NCBI GenBank assembly: GCA_934162365.1
Contig: CAKPIK010000001.1
Coordinates: forward strand, 62,001 to 126,000
Source: an uncultured Clostridia bacterium
Lineage (GTDB): Bacteria > Bacillota > Clostridia > TANB77 > CAG-508
Direction: 5' to 3'
Length of the DNA: 64,000 bases
The position numbers and the translations under genes are program-made. The notes under the pieces are model-generated. The model had not been told where the DNA came from. It ran no database searches and worked only from the letters and a program-made list of their open reading frames with translations. Positions 20,130 to 29,241 of this stretch are shown one piece after another. Every line of letters starts with the position of its first letter. Within the stretch, counting starts at the first letter, position 1.

Positions 20130-21173
20130 CTATTTTATTTTCTTAGAGCTTGCTAAAATATTTTTCAATTTTTCTAAATCATCTAATGCTTTGCCAGTTC
20201 CTCTTACTACTGCATTTAATGGTGCATCTGTAATATATACAGGTATTCCTGTCTTTTCACTTATTAGCTTGTCTAATCCTCTTATTAGCGCTCCTCCACC
20301 AGTTAATATAATTCCTCTTTCCATTACATCTGATGATAACTCAGGTGGTGTTTTTTCAAGCGCAACTTTTATTACATCAACAATTTGTGAAATTGGTTCT
20401 TCTATTGCTTTCATTATTTGGTCTGATGAAACTTCTATTGTTCTTGGAAGTCCAGTTGTTAAATCTCTCCCTCTAACTTCCATCGTTTCAAGAGACATCA
20501 ATGGCAAAGCACATCCAATTTGTATTTTCACTTCTTCAGCTGTTGTTTCTCCTATTGCTAAATTTAATTCTCTTTTTATATAATTAACTATTGCTTCATC
20601 CAATTCATCGCCTGCAACTCTTAAAGAATCACATACTACTATTCCACCCAAAGATATAACTGCTACTTCTGTTGTTCCTCCACCAATGTCAACTACTATG
20701 TTTCCATTAGGTTCTGCTATTTCAAGCCCTGCACCAATTGCCGCAGCGACAGGTTCTTCTATTAAAAACACTTCTTTTGCTCCAGCTTGAAGTATAGATT
20801 CTTCTACTGCTCTTTGTTCAACTTCTGTTATACCTGAAGGCACCCCTACAACAGCTCTTAATCTATTTATATTATATCTTCTACAAACCTTCTGTACAAT
20901 GTTTTTAAGTAACATTTGAGTAGCTGTAAAATCTGCTATAACACCATCTTTTATTGGTCTAATAGCTTTTATTTTACTTGGAGTTCTTCCAAGCATTTCT
21001 TTAGCTTCTACTCCTGTTGCTATTATTGAATTTTTTTCCTTATCGATTGCAACAACAGATGGTTCATTTAAAATAATACCTTTTCCTTTAAGAGTAACAA
21101 GAATATTGGCTGTTCCTAAGTCTATTCCAATGTCTCTATATGTTAAATTTAAAAAATTAAAATTGAATTTCAT
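20130..21173 (-). CDS. mreB: Rod shape-determining actin-like ATPase MreB
   Basis: 347 residues. Actin-fold phosphate loops are IGIDLGTANILV (about 16) and NIVVDIGGGTTEVAVIS, and the adenosine motif is GIILTGGGALIRGLD. MreB filaments position the elongation synthases on the inner membrane face. AGGGGG lies before the ATG. It heads the mreB-mreC-mreD-mrdA-minC operon, with radC upstream on the same strand, the usual Firmicutes order. Confidence 0.95.
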   Translation of the reverse strand: MKFNFNFLNLTYRDIGIDLGTANILVTLKGKGIILNEPSVVAIDKEKNSIIATGVEAKEMLGRTPSKIKAIRPIKDGVIADFTATQMLLKNIVQKVCRRYNINRLRAVVGVPSGITEVEQRAVEESILQAGAKEVFLIEEPVAAAIGAGLEIAEPNGNIVVDIGGGTTEVAVISLGGIVVCDSLRVAGDELDEAIVNYIKRELNLAIGETTAEEVKIQIGCALPLMSLETMEVRGRDLTTGLPRTIEVSSDQIMKAIEEPISQIVDVIKVALEKTPPELSSDVMERGIILTGGGALIRGLDKLISEKTGIPVYITDAPLNAVVRGTGKALDDLEKLKNILASSKKIK

Positions 21174-21237
21174 AAAATCCCCCTAACATTCATAAAAACA
21201 AACAAAACCCATAAATAAACTAATCATAAAAATTCAC

Positions 21238-21933
21238 TTATAACTCCTTAGTTCTTAAAATACTTTCGTATTTATTATCCCCAATTATAATATGATCTAG
21301 CAATTTTATTCCTAATATTTCAGACGCTTCATATATTCTATCTGTTATATTAAAATCCGCTTTGCTAGGTGTTACATCTCCACTTGGATGATTATGAACT
21401 AAAATAATTTTTGGAGCTTGAAGTTTTATTGCTTCATTTAAAACCTCTTTTGGCTCAATCATAGCAAAATTAGATCCACCATATGAAATATCTTTTATTT
21501 TCACAACAATATTTTTACTGTTTAATAAAATTAATTTCACTTTTTCTCTTTTCTCGTATCTCAATTCACTCATAAGTAACTTTGCTACATCTTTTGATTC
21601 TTTAATTTTTATGTTTTCCTTATTTATAGGTTTATTAATTCTTTTTGCCAATTCACTCACAGCCTGTAATTGTATAGCTTTTACTTTACCTATTCCTTTT
21701 ATTTTCATGTAATCCACAATAGATATTTCTTGTAAAAAAGAAATATCCTCTTTATTAGTACTATCATTTAAACTTAAAACTTTTTTAGCTAAATCTAAGG
21801 CCGTATTTTCTTTTGTTCCGGATTTAATTATTATTGCTAGTAACTCAGAATTTGTTAAATTTTCTGCCCCATATAATTCTAATTTTTCATATGGTCTTTC
21901 AGATACTGGCAATTCTTTCATTTTTATATTCAT
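21238..21933 (-). CDS. radC: RadC-family JAB-domain protein
   Basis: 231 residues. A helix-hairpin-helix region (about 15-100, with IKGIGKVKAIQLQA) is followed by a JAB/MPN-like domain (about 105-228). It holds the metal motif HNHPSGDVTPSKADFNIT and an upstream Glu (IEPKEVLNEA). Despite the name, its part in DNA repair is unproven. Next to mreB it is a conserved Firmicutes neighbour. AAAGGAG supports the start. Confidence 0.9.
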   Translation of the reverse strand: MNIKMKELPVSERPYEKLELYGAENLTNSELLAIIIKSGTKENTALDLAKKVLSLNDSTNKEDISFLQEISIVDYMKIKGIGKVKAIQLQAVSELAKRINKPINKENIKIKESKDVAKLLMSELRYEKREKVKLILLNSKNIVVKIKDISYGGSNFAMIEPKEVLNEAIKLQAPKIILVHNHPSGDVTPSKADFNITDRIYEASEILGIKLLDHIIIGDNKYESILRTKEL

Positions 21934-21980
21934 TTAGAGCTCCTTTCTCCTGAGCTCCCCACTGTCCCCTTAAAAATCAT

Positions 21981-22238
21981 TTAGATTTTTTTGTAAATAA
22001 ACACCGCTAAAACTAGTCCAATTATACTAGATATATTAATTTTAAAAGCTAATGCAAAAGTGATTTTTATTATATTTAAATCTAATTCTAATGGTGAAGT
22101 TAATCCAAAAGATTCTCCATATCCAAGCCACCATAAAAAATCAATTTTTCCTGCTAATTCTCCAAGTAATCCACCTACAACTAGTCCAGATAATATGAAT
22201 ACTAATAAAATCCATATATTTTTTTCTTTCATTGCCAT
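21981..22238 (-). CDS. DUF4321 small membrane protein
   Basis: 85 residues with two to three membrane helices and the signature GLVVGGLLGELAGKIDFLWWL seen in clostridial DUF4321 proteins, which commonly sit beside radC or maf. The start was set at ATG 22238 because GGAGGA (22251-22246) lies seven bases before it. A longer in-frame ATG at 22253 overlaps that ribosome site. No function is known. Confidence 0.75.
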   Translation of the reverse strand: MAMKEKNIWILLVFILSGLVVGGLLGELAGKIDFLWWLGYGESFGLTSPLELDLNIIKITFALAFKINISSIIGLVLAVFIYKKI

Positions 22239-22470
22239 TTGTTCTTCCTCCATTTTTTCTTACGGAAATCATATTTCTTTTGTTTTTTCTATGTACTGTA
22301 TTATATATTTTTTTTCACTTTTTTTCAAGTGTTTTAAGAAATTACTTACACATTTTAATAACAAAGTTAATATATTATATAAATTTCCAAAATTTGTTCG
22401 TTTATTTTTTACCAATTACATATTATAATTAATTTAAGGTTTATTTTTATATTTGATTGAGGGGTTTAAA

Positions 22471-22986
22471 ATGCAAATTAAAAAAATTAACAACAATAAA
22501 TTAAAAGTTATTTTAAGTTTAACAGACTTAGATAAAAACAATATCGATATAGATTCCTTTTTATCTAACTCTATAGAGTCTCAAAATTTATTTTTTGAAA
22601 TATTAGATTTAGCAGAAGAACAATATGGTTTTAATATAGAAGACAACAAGGCTGTTGTTGAAGCAATAAGTTTAGATAATAATATTTTTGTACTAACAAT
22701 AACAAAATTAAAAAATGACACTACTACTAACAATTTAAAAAATATTGTTTTTTTTCGTTTTGAAAATATAAAAGATATTTTAGATTTTTTATCTTTTATT
22801 CATTTAAAGAACCTAAATTTACAAGGATGTTCTTTTTATCAATTAAACAAAACTTATTACATAATATTAAATAAATATAATAAAACATTAGAAAATATAC
22901 TTCTTGAATATTCTATTCCTTTAAAAAATTCAGGTACTTTTAAAGATATCTTAATTGAATATGGAACAAAATTGAAAGTAAATTAA
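22471..22986 (+). CDS. mecA: MecA-like ClpC adaptor protein
   Basis: 171 residues. The N terminus (MQIKKINNNKLKVILSLTD ... LFFEILDLAEEQYGF) matches the MecA substrate-binding region. The C-terminal part, after an Asn-rich linker, has the paired strands of the ClpC-docking domain (FRFENIKDILDFLSF, YYIILNK). MecA delivers proteins such as ComK to ClpCP in Bacillus. The targets here are unknown, although competence genes yifB, dprA and comEA are in the window. The start is ATG 22471 behind GAGGGG. An upstream TTG is part of the leader. It is a lone plus-strand gene ending in a palindromic terminator. Confidence 0.75.
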   Translation: MQIKKINNNKLKVILSLTDLDKNNIDIDSFLSNSIESQNLFFEILDLAEEQYGFNIEDNKAVVEAISLDNNIFVLTITKLKNDTTTNNLKNIVFFRFENIKDILDFLSFIHLKNLNLQGCSFYQLNKTYYIILNKYNKTLENILLEYSIPLKNSGTFKDILIEYGTKLKVN

Positions 22987-22987
22987 T

Positions 22988-23011
22988 AAAAGGCAATTTA
23001 AATTGCCTTTT
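22988..23011. terminator. Bidirectional terminator between mecA and a convergent gene
   Basis: AAAAGGCAATTT (22988-22999) and AAATTGCCTTTT (23000-23011) form a perfect 24-base palindrome with T-rich flanks on both strands. The stop codon of the convergent minus-strand gene lies inside it. Confidence 0.85.
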
Positions 23012-23750
23012 ATTCTCTTTTAAATACTATATCTTTTCCATTTGTTTCTAGGCTTGCTGATCCATCTTTAGTTATATCTCCAACTGGAAGGTCTAGTTTG
23101 ATATTTGCTTTAAATATTATTCCTGATTCAAGATTTATTGTTAAATCAAAAGATATTGTTGATTGTATCTGTTCATAATTTATATTTACTTTATCTAAAA
23201 GCTTTCCATCGTGACTAAATTCATCTTCATTTGAAACATATCTTTTTCCAGTTTTATTTATTACTCTTAAGATTAATGTTCCACCTTGATTAGATATTTT
23301 TAAACTTTTTAAATCTGAATTTGTATCCCCTATATAGTCAACTCTATCATTAATTAGAAATTCATCATTATTACTAAAAAGATTATTTTCCTCTGCTTTA
23401 GCTCTGTATAAAAACATTTTTCCCACTTGAGGTTCTTTGTTTATTTGTATATTATCTATAGTTATGCTTTTTATTATTTCTGTTTCTTTATAATTTTTAT
23501 TTTTTTCAATATTTATATATATATCATTATTTTGATATATTTCCGCATCCCATTTATACTCATCATTTTCATTTTGTATTCCTTCAGCTGTACTAGCTAC
23601 AATTATACTTGATAATTTAAATGGCATATTCTTTTCGCCTTCAACATTGTACTTTAGTATCAATAAAGCCACTACTGCTATTATTAATACTATTACAACA
23701 GCATATGCACTTTTAAGTATTAAACTTCTTAACTTACTTCTTTCTTCCAT
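23010..23750 (-). CDS. Single-pass membrane protein with DUF-like outer domain, unknown
   Basis: 246 residues. A basic N terminus and one membrane helix (about 14-36) are followed by a beta-rich outer domain without Cys or catalytic motifs. Segments such as WDAEIYQNNDIYINIEK and the regular strand pattern suggest a membrane-anchored beta sandwich. I do not recognise the family. AGGAGTG precedes the ATG. It is next to tadA on the same strand. Confidence 0.6.
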   Translation of the reverse strand: MEERSKLRSLILKSAYAVVIVLIIAVVALLILKYNVEGEKNMPFKLSSIIVASTAEGIQNENDEYKWDAEIYQNNDIYINIEKNKNYKETEIIKSITIDNIQINKEPQVGKMFLYRAKAEENNLFSNNDEFLINDRVDYIGDTNSDLKSLKISNQGGTLILRVINKTGKRYVSNEDEFSHDGKLLDKVNINYEQIQSTISFDLTINLESGIIFKANIKLDLPVGDITKDGSASLETNGKDIVFKRE

Positions 23751-23760
23751 TAGAACACTC

Positions 23761-24234
23761 CTATTTTTTCTTTAAGTCTCTTAACTCCTTAAAAAAACTT
23801 TTCAAAATGTTTTTACATTCTTCTTGTAGTAAACCAATTTCCGTTTCAACTTGAGTATCAAAATTATATTCTTGCAATAAATTAAGTTTTGAGCCACAAG
23901 CTCCTGTTTTTTCATCTCTAGTCCCAATATATACCTTTTCTATTCTTGAATTCACTATTGCTCCAGCACACATTGGGCATGGTTCTAATGTTACATACAT
24001 TTGACAACCATTTAATCTCCAATTTTTTAATTTTTTACATGCTTTTTCTATTGCAATAATTTCTGCATGTTTTATTGGGTTGTTTTTCTCCTCTTTTTTA
24101 TTATGGGCTCTTGAAATTATAATGTTATCTTTAACAATAACAACTCCAACAGGCACTTCTAATTTTTTATATGCTTTTTTAGCTTCTCTTAAAGCTTCAT
24201 TCATAAAATACTCTTTATCTTTTTCCATATTCAC
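23761..24234 (-). CDS. tadA: tRNA-specific adenosine deaminase
   Basis: 157 residues of cytidine-deaminase fold. Zinc and catalytic motifs are HAEIIAIEKA (His and proton-shuttle Glu) and PCPMCAGAIV. TadA converts A34 of tRNA-Arg(ACG) to inosine so that it reads CGU, CGC and CGA. That tRNA is also in this window (32877-32953). Inosine cannot pair with G, so this pathway leaves CGG unread, which bears on the CGG frameshift sites. The start is GTG 24234, placed nine bases after GAGAG. An ATG two codons on is possible. It lies beside tRNA-Arg(CCU). Confidence 0.92.
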   Translation of the reverse strand: MNMEKDKEYFMNEALREAKKAYKKLEVPVGVVIVKDNIIISRAHNKKEEKNNPIKHAEIIAIEKACKKLKNWRLNGCQMYVTLEPCPMCAGAIVNSRIEKVYIGTRDEKTGACGSKLNLLQEYNFDTQVETEIGLLQEECKNILKSFFKELRDLKKK

Positions 24235-24263
24235 AATATTAATCTCTCAATTACTTTTACATT

Positions 24264-24339
<76 letters not shown>

Positions 24340-24434
24340 ATATATTGTATATAATAATATATTTGTCATTAAAAATCAAGTATTGAAAAACAATAAAAAA
24401 AATATTATAATATATATTTATGGAGGACAATTTT

Positions 24435-25148
24435 ATGCAAAAAATTTTAAGTTATATGAGAAAAGCCATAGAAGATTATAATATGATTGAAGAAGGAGAC
24501 AAAATTGCTGTTGCATTGTCCGGTGGAAAAGATTCTATATCTATGCTTATGGGGCTTAAAAATTTACAACGTTTTTACCCAAAAAAATTTGAATTAATTG
24601 CAATTAGTATTAACCCTGGTTTTGAATTTTTTGATAAAAAATCACTACAAAAAACATGTGATAGTATAAATGTTCCTTTATTTATTGAAGATACTAATAT
24701 AAAAGAAATTGTTTTTGATGTTAGGAAAGAAAAAAATCCTTGTTCTTTATGTGCTAATTTTAGAAGGGGTGCTCTAAATTCTGTTGCTATTAGAGAAGGT
24801 TGTAATAAAATTGCTCTAGGCCATAATGAAGATGATGTTTTAGAAACATTTATGCTTAATTTGTTATATACTGGTTCAATTAACACTTTTGCTCCAATGA
24901 GCTATATGGACAGGAGTAAAATGACATTAATTAGACCATTAATATATGCCCCAGAAAAATATATAAAAAGTTTTATTAAAAGAAATAATATAGAAGTAAT
25001 GAAAAAAGTTTGCCCAATGGATGGAGTTTCTAAAAGAGAAGATATGAAAAAAATGATAAACGATTTAAGAATTGATATTCCACATATTAGAGCTAATTTA
25101 TATGGGGCAATAAAAAGAAATATCACTGAATGGAAAAAGCCAGAGTAA
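24435..25148 (+). CDS. ttcA: TtcA-family tRNA thiolation PP-loop protein
   Basis: 237 residues. The PP-loop ATP-binding motif ALSGGKDS (about 31-38) and the Cys pair in NPCSLCANFRRG (about 105) are those of TtcA-type sulfur transferases that hold an iron-sulfur cluster and thiolate C32 of tRNA. GHNEDDVLETF is also typical. The start is ATG 24435, eight bases after GGAGG. The upstream ATG overlaps the ribosome site. The terminator begins before the stop. The substrate position is inferred from the family, and related TtuA-like enzymes are the main alternative. Confidence 0.75.
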   Translation: MQKILSYMRKAIEDYNMIEEGDKIAVALSGGKDSISMLMGLKNLQRFYPKKFELIAISINPGFEFFDKKSLQKTCDSINVPLFIEDTNIKEIVFDVRKEKNPCSLCANFRRGALNSVAIREGCNKIALGHNEDDVLETFMLNLLYTGSINTFAPMSYMDRSKMTLIRPLIYAPEKYIKSFIKRNNIEVMKKVCPMDGVSKREDMKKMINDLRIDIPHIRANLYGAIKRNITEWKKPE

Positions 25149-25161
25149 TTCTCTGGCTTTT
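25135..25161 (+). terminator. Terminator of ttcA
   Basis: AAAAGCCAGAG (25135-25145) pairs with CTCTGGCTTTT (25151-25161) across a five-base loop that includes part of the stop codon, giving an intrinsic terminator. Confidence 0.85.
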
Positions 25162-25162
25162 A

Positions 25163-25450
25163 TTAAATAATAAGTATACATACTTTATTATTGCAAACTG
25201 TCGGCATATAGATTGCTTTTGGAAAAGCATCTCTTATAATCTTAGGTATAAAGATTCGTTTTTTGTTGTCAATACTAGTTGTTCTTATAAAATATAAGTC
25301 TTTATCTTCTTCCATGTATTCTGGTATAACTTGTATGACTTTATTTTTAAGATCTAGTAATAATTTTACTTTTTCATAATCTTGCCAACAACCATATGCC
25401 CTTTCCATCAATTCTCCTCCTATTGTGAGCCGACCTTGTGCATCCAACAT
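25163..25450 (-). CDS. Short AbrB/MraZ-like DNA-binding protein with a CGG codon and an internal start
   Basis: 95 residues with two swapped-hairpin-like repeats: LDAQGRLTIGGELMERA (about 2-18) and SIDNKKRIFIPKIIRDAF (about 58-75). The D-x-x-G-R-x-x-I core fits AbrB/MraZ transition-state regulators. The strong site AAAGGAGG precedes ATG 25450. Codon 7 is CGG (25432-25430), the only in-frame CGG in the window that is not at a gene break. A +1 slip there would end at TAG (25422-25420), which overlaps a second strong ribosome site GGAGGA placed before in-frame ATG 25408. Either CGG is read as Arg here (the Arg is conserved) or two start sites are used. Confidence 0.6.
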   Translation of the reverse strand: MLDAQGRLTIGGELMERAYGCWQDYEKVKLLLDLKNKVIQVIPEYMEEDKDLYFIRTTSIDNKKRIFIPKIIRDAFPKAIYMPTVCNNKVCILII

Positions 25451-25512
25451 AAGAGATTTCCTCCTTTAATTTTAATATATATATTTTATCATATTTTTAA
25501 ATAAAATGCAAG

Positions 25513-25534
25513 GAGTAGCTATTTATAGCTACTC
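25513..25534. terminator. Strong hairpin downstream of pgcA
   Basis: GAGTAGCTAT (25513-25522) pairs with ATAGCTACTC (25525-25534) across two bases. It stands eight bases after the pgcA stop on the minus strand and is followed there by a T-rich stretch, so it probably ends that transcript. Confidence 0.6.
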
Positions 25535-25542
25535 TCTACTTT

Positions 25543-27264
25543 TTATTTTCCATAATTTAATAAATAATTTTTCATTACTTTTAATGCTTCTTCTGCTTTT
25601 TCTTCTGTGTTTTCCTTAACTCCCATATAAAACTTAATTTTAGGTTCTGTCCCTGATGGGCGAATACAACACCAGCAGTCATTTTCTAAAACATAATATA
25701 ATACATTAGAATTTGGCAAATCTGTTTTTGTTTCTTTACCTGTTTTTAAATCTTTTATTTTTTCTTCTTTATAATCTCTAAACTCTAATACTTTATAATT
25801 TCCTATTTGAGTTAAAGGATTTTCTCTTAAATTGTTCAAAATATTTTGAATTTTTTTAGCTCCATCAGCGCCTTCAAATGTTAAAGATACAGTATCCTCT
25901 TTATAATATCCATATTTTTTGTATATATTTAGCATTTGATCCCATAAAGTAATTCCTTTGCACTTATAATAAGCTGCCGCTTCACAAAGCATCATTACTG
26001 CTGCAATACCGTCTTTATCTCTTGCATGAGTTCCAACTAAACATCCATAACTTTCTTCAAATCCAAATTGATATGTATAATCTTTGTTTTCCTCAAATTG
26101 TTTAATCTTTTCTCCTATATACTTAAAGCCTGTCAAAACTTCAAATACTTTTAAATTATATTCTTTTGCAATTGCTTTAGCTAAATCCGTAGAAACAATT
26201 GTAGTAATTAAAGCCCCATTACTAGGTAAAATACCTTTTTCTTTTCTTTGAGATAAAACATATTCTGCTATCAACATTCCACTCATGTTTCCTGTAAATG
26301 GCATATATTTACCTGTTTTTGTATCTTTTGCATATACACCCAATCTATCTGCATCTGGATCTGTTGCCAAAACCAAATCTGCATCCTCTTTTTTAGCTAA
26401 ATCTAATGCCAATTTGAATGCTTTTTTATCTTCTGGATTTGGATAATCAACTGTTGGAAAATCCCCATTTGGCATTTCTTGTTCTGGAACAACATATACA
26501 TTTTTAAATCCAATTTCTTTTAATATTCTCTTAACAGGTAAGTTTCCTGTACCATGTAGGGGAGTATATACTATTTTTAAGTTTTCTTGTTGTTTTATTT
26601 TTTCTGGATTTAAACATAATTTTTTCAGTTCTTCTATATAACTATCATCAATTTCTTTTCCAATAACATTATATAATCCTAACTCCACTGCTTTATTTTT
26701 ATCCATTGTTTTAGCTTGTTCATAATCTTCTATACTATTTACTTCTTCTATTATCAATTTATCATATGGTGCAACTATTTGTGCTCCATCTTCCCAATAA
26801 ACTTTATATCCATTATACTTAGGAGGATTGTGACTTGCAGTTATCATAATACCGGCTATACATCCTAATTTTCTAACAGCATATGATAATTCTGGAACTG
26901 GTCTTAAGCTCTCAAATACATATGATTTTATTCCATTTGCATTTAAACAATTAGCTGCAATTTCGCTAAACTCTTTGGACATATGTCTTGAATCATATGC
27001 TATTGCAACTCCTTTACTCTGTCCGTTTTGTTTTATTATAAAGTTTGCCAAACCTTGTGTTGCTTTAGACACAGTATATTTATTCATCCTGTTTGTTCCT
27101 GCTCCTATTACACCCCTTAAACCAGCAGTTCCAAATTCAAGATTTTTATAAAATCTATCTTGTATTTCTTTTTCATCATCCCTTACCTTTTTCAATTCTT
27201 CCTTTGTATCTTCATCAATAAAGTTACTATTAATCCATTTTTGATATTCTTCATTATAACTCAT
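25543..27264 (-). CDS. pgcA: Alpha-phosphoglucomutase/phosphomannomutase
   Basis: 573 residues, close to Bacillus PgcA (about 580). The phosphoserine loop is TASHNPPKYNGYKVYW (about 145), the metal site DPDADRLGV (about 305), the sugar-binding loop GFEESYG (about 410) and the phosphate site RPSGTEPKIKFY (about 540). It interconverts glucose 6-phosphate and glucose 1-phosphate. GGAGG precedes the ATG. The next gene upstream on the strand encodes a UDP-sugar pyrophosphorylase that uses its product, so the two form a UDP-sugar supply unit, possibly feeding the cyclic-glucan-like synthase. Confidence 0.88.
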   Translation of the reverse strand: MSYNEEYQKWINSNFIDEDTKEELKKVRDDEKEIQDRFYKNLEFGTAGLRGVIGAGTNRMNKYTVSKATQGLANFIIKQNGQSKGVAIAYDSRHMSKEFSEIAANCLNANGIKSYVFESLRPVPELSYAVRKLGCIAGIMITASHNPPKYNGYKVYWEDGAQIVAPYDKLIIEEVNSIEDYEQAKTMDKNKAVELGLYNVIGKEIDDSYIEELKKLCLNPEKIKQQENLKIVYTPLHGTGNLPVKRILKEIGFKNVYVVPEQEMPNGDFPTVDYPNPEDKKAFKLALDLAKKEDADLVLATDPDADRLGVYAKDTKTGKYMPFTGNMSGMLIAEYVLSQRKEKGILPSNGALITTIVSTDLAKAIAKEYNLKVFEVLTGFKYIGEKIKQFEENKDYTYQFGFEESYGCLVGTHARDKDGIAAVMMLCEAAAYYKCKGITLWDQMLNIYKKYGYYKEDTVSLTFEGADGAKKIQNILNNLRENPLTQIGNYKVLEFRDYKEEKIKDLKTGKETKTDLPNSNVLYYVLENDCWCCIRPSGTEPKIKFYMGVKENTEEKAEEALKVMKNYLLNYGK

Positions 27265-27308
27265 ATTTTTTCCTCCTTTTAAGTTATTATTTTTTATAAA
27301 TCAAAAAC

Positions 27309-27349
27309 AGAGGTTAGATATTAGATGTTTGAATATAATTCTAACCTCT
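27309..27349 (-). terminator. Terminator between the UDP-sugar pyrophosphorylase gene and pgcA
   Basis: AGAGGTTAGA (27309-27318) and TCTAACCTCT (27340-27349) make a perfect 10-bp stem, followed on the minus strand by GTTTTTG. pgcA may therefore have its own promoter or depend on read-through. Confidence 0.65.
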
Positions 27350-27370
27350 AACTTATAACCTCTATTTCAT

Positions 27371-28639
27371 TTAATCTACTAATCCTTTTTTCTTTCTTTC
27401 TTGATAATTTATGTATAATTGTCTTGCTGTATCAGGGCTATCATTCCCTTCTGCATTTTTCAATGGTGCAAATTCATCTTCTCTTTTGACTCTTAAAATT
27501 GACATTTTATCCATTCTTTCAAAAGCATCAAATATAAATGATTCATATTTAAATGCATTAGGTTTTTCTGGTTTTATAATTTCACCATTTTCATTCATAT
27601 ATTTTGCTTTTTTAAATGCTTTGTGATATGGTAATTTTTTATGAGCAACATTTTCTAGTGCTTTTATATTAAATAAATTAGTTAATATGTGTGATTCCCC
27701 ATACAAAAGCTCGCCTTTATCATCTCTTGCATTAGCCATTTGTTCTGTTATTTCTGTATATTCTATAACAGATGGTTTTCCATTTTTTTTGCAAAAAACA
27801 CCCACATTTTCATCTGGACTTCTTTTTACAACAGATTTTCCAGTTGCTTGACTTCCTTCTATAATTGCTAATCCTAATGCAATTGGATCAACTAAACCTG
27901 CTAAAACATTATCAACTCCAGAAATGAAAATCCACTCAATTCCTCTTGTTTTCATATCATCCAAATAACCATTTTTAACAAGTGATTCAAATACTCCTCC
28001 ATGTCCATCAGCTGCAAGTTTAATAAGTCCTGTTTCGTCTAACATTAACTTACCATTTGTATCTAACATAGGAAGTTCACCTTGTTTAAAGAATTTAACA
28101 TCTTCATATGGTAGACCAAAGAAATCATTTTTCTCAAAAAACTTTTCTGTTGCATTATTATTTTCTCTACTAGTCATTATATACCATGGGATTTTAGCAT
28201 TGAATTTAGCTCTAGCTTCTTTTATTGTATCTGACAATGCCTCAAAAAGTGTTTTTTCAACTCCACCACCAATTTTAAATGTTCCTTTTGGTGCAATATA
28301 TCCAAGCCTTGTTCCTTGGCCACCTGCCATAGTAACAACAGCATATTTTCCAGCTTCTATTTCTTTACTTCCAATATCATAATATTTTTTATATTCTTCT
28401 GGAGTTAATTTTGATTTGTCTACATATTCTATGCTTGTAACTTCTCCACTTGGATCTTTTACTGACTTACTTGTTATATTAAACAAATCAATTACCTGAT
28501 CAAAATCAATATTTTTAATTTGATTTATTATTTTTTCTTTTTTTTCGTCATCTAAATACTTGTATCTACATAATAAATGTTCCTGCCCATATTTTTTTAG
28601 TTTTTTTAAGGCTTCTTCATATTCTATGTCTGTTACCAT
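27371..28639 (-). CDS. UDP-sugar pyrophosphorylase of the eukaryote-like UDPGP/UAP1 family
   Basis: 422 residues. The nucleotide loop VTMAGGQGTRLGYIAPKGTF (about 98-117) is the G-x-G-T-R-L-G signature of the UAP1/UGP family, which differs from bacterial GalU. It also has ISGVDNVLAGLVDP, the uridine/metal region, and a C-terminal sugar-binding part with LPYHKAFKKAKY. It should join UTP with glucose 1-phosphate or N-acetylglucosamine 1-phosphate. The pgcA neighbour favours glucose, but homology alone does not settle the substrate. AGGAAGGG lies before the ATG. Confidence 0.8.
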   Translation of the reverse strand: MVTDIEYEEALKKLKKYGQEHLLCRYKYLDDEKKEKIINQIKNIDFDQVIDLFNITSKSVKDPSGEVTSIEYVDKSKLTPEEYKKYYDIGSKEIEAGKYAVVTMAGGQGTRLGYIAPKGTFKIGGGVEKTLFEALSDTIKEARAKFNAKIPWYIMTSRENNNATEKFFEKNDFFGLPYEDVKFFKQGELPMLDTNGKLMLDETGLIKLAADGHGGVFESLVKNGYLDDMKTRGIEWIFISGVDNVLAGLVDPIALGLAIIEGSQATGKSVVKRSPDENVGVFCKKNGKPSVIEYTEITEQMANARDDKGELLYGESHILTNLFNIKALENVAHKKLPYHKAFKKAKYMNENGEIIKPEKPNAFKYESFIFDAFERMDKMSILRVKREDEFAPLKNAEGNDSPDTARQLYINYQERKKKGLVD

Positions 28640-28716
28640 ATTTTATCCCTTCCTAATTATTGCAATATTTAATATTTAATTATAATATATCATAAATACA
28701 AATAAGTCAATATTTT

Positions 28717-29241
28717 TTAGTTCGCCTTTAAAAATTCTTCCTCTTTTATTATTTCTTCTATTCCTTCTGTTTTTAATAAATAATCATGGTTATCTAATAT
28801 AACATCAAACTTTTTATTTTCAGCAAAAGAAAAGCAATTTACAACATTAATACTTACATTTTCCAGTTTATCTATATTATTTTTTATCCATAAATCTACT
28901 AATTTGTTTACTTTTTGTATAAAAGAATTTCTTCCCAATACAATTAAGTCAATTTTGCTTTTTTCTTTTATTTCAACTTCTAACATTTTAAATATATTTT
29001 TTATTTTATTTATATTTGTTATATTCCAATCTATTTTCTTTATTGCATCCTTCGTTTTTAATTCTATGCCAACGTTTTTCATAACTTTTTCTATGTTTTC
29101 TTTTTCATTTTTTTCAAAAATAGTTTTTATTGTAGTTCCTTCTTTAACTTCTTTTGCTATAAAAGGAAATATTACTGTTGCAAAATGTAAATCATTTGCA
29201 TATACACTACAAGTTTTTCTCAAAAGTATTTTTTCTCTCAT
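28717..29241 (-). CDS. Conserved-looking cytoplasmic protein, unknown
   Basis: 174 residues with no membrane segment and alternating helix and strand. Features are SVYANDLHFATVIFPFIAKEVKEG near the N terminus (read in parts), a Lys-rich middle, and VNCFSFAENKKFDVILDNHDYLL near the C terminus. I do not recognise the family. GGAGG supports the ATG. It is divergent from spoIIR across a 209-base gap, so the two might share a regulatory region. Confidence 0.55.
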   Translation of the reverse strand: MREKILLRKTCSVYANDLHFATVIFPFIAKEVKEGTTIKTIFEKNEKENIEKVMKNVGIELKTKDAIKKIDWNITNINKIKNIFKMLEVEIKEKSKIDLIVLGRNSFIQKVNKLVDLWIKNNIDKLENVSINVVNCFSFAENKKFDVILDNHDYLLKTEGIEEIIKEEEFLKAN

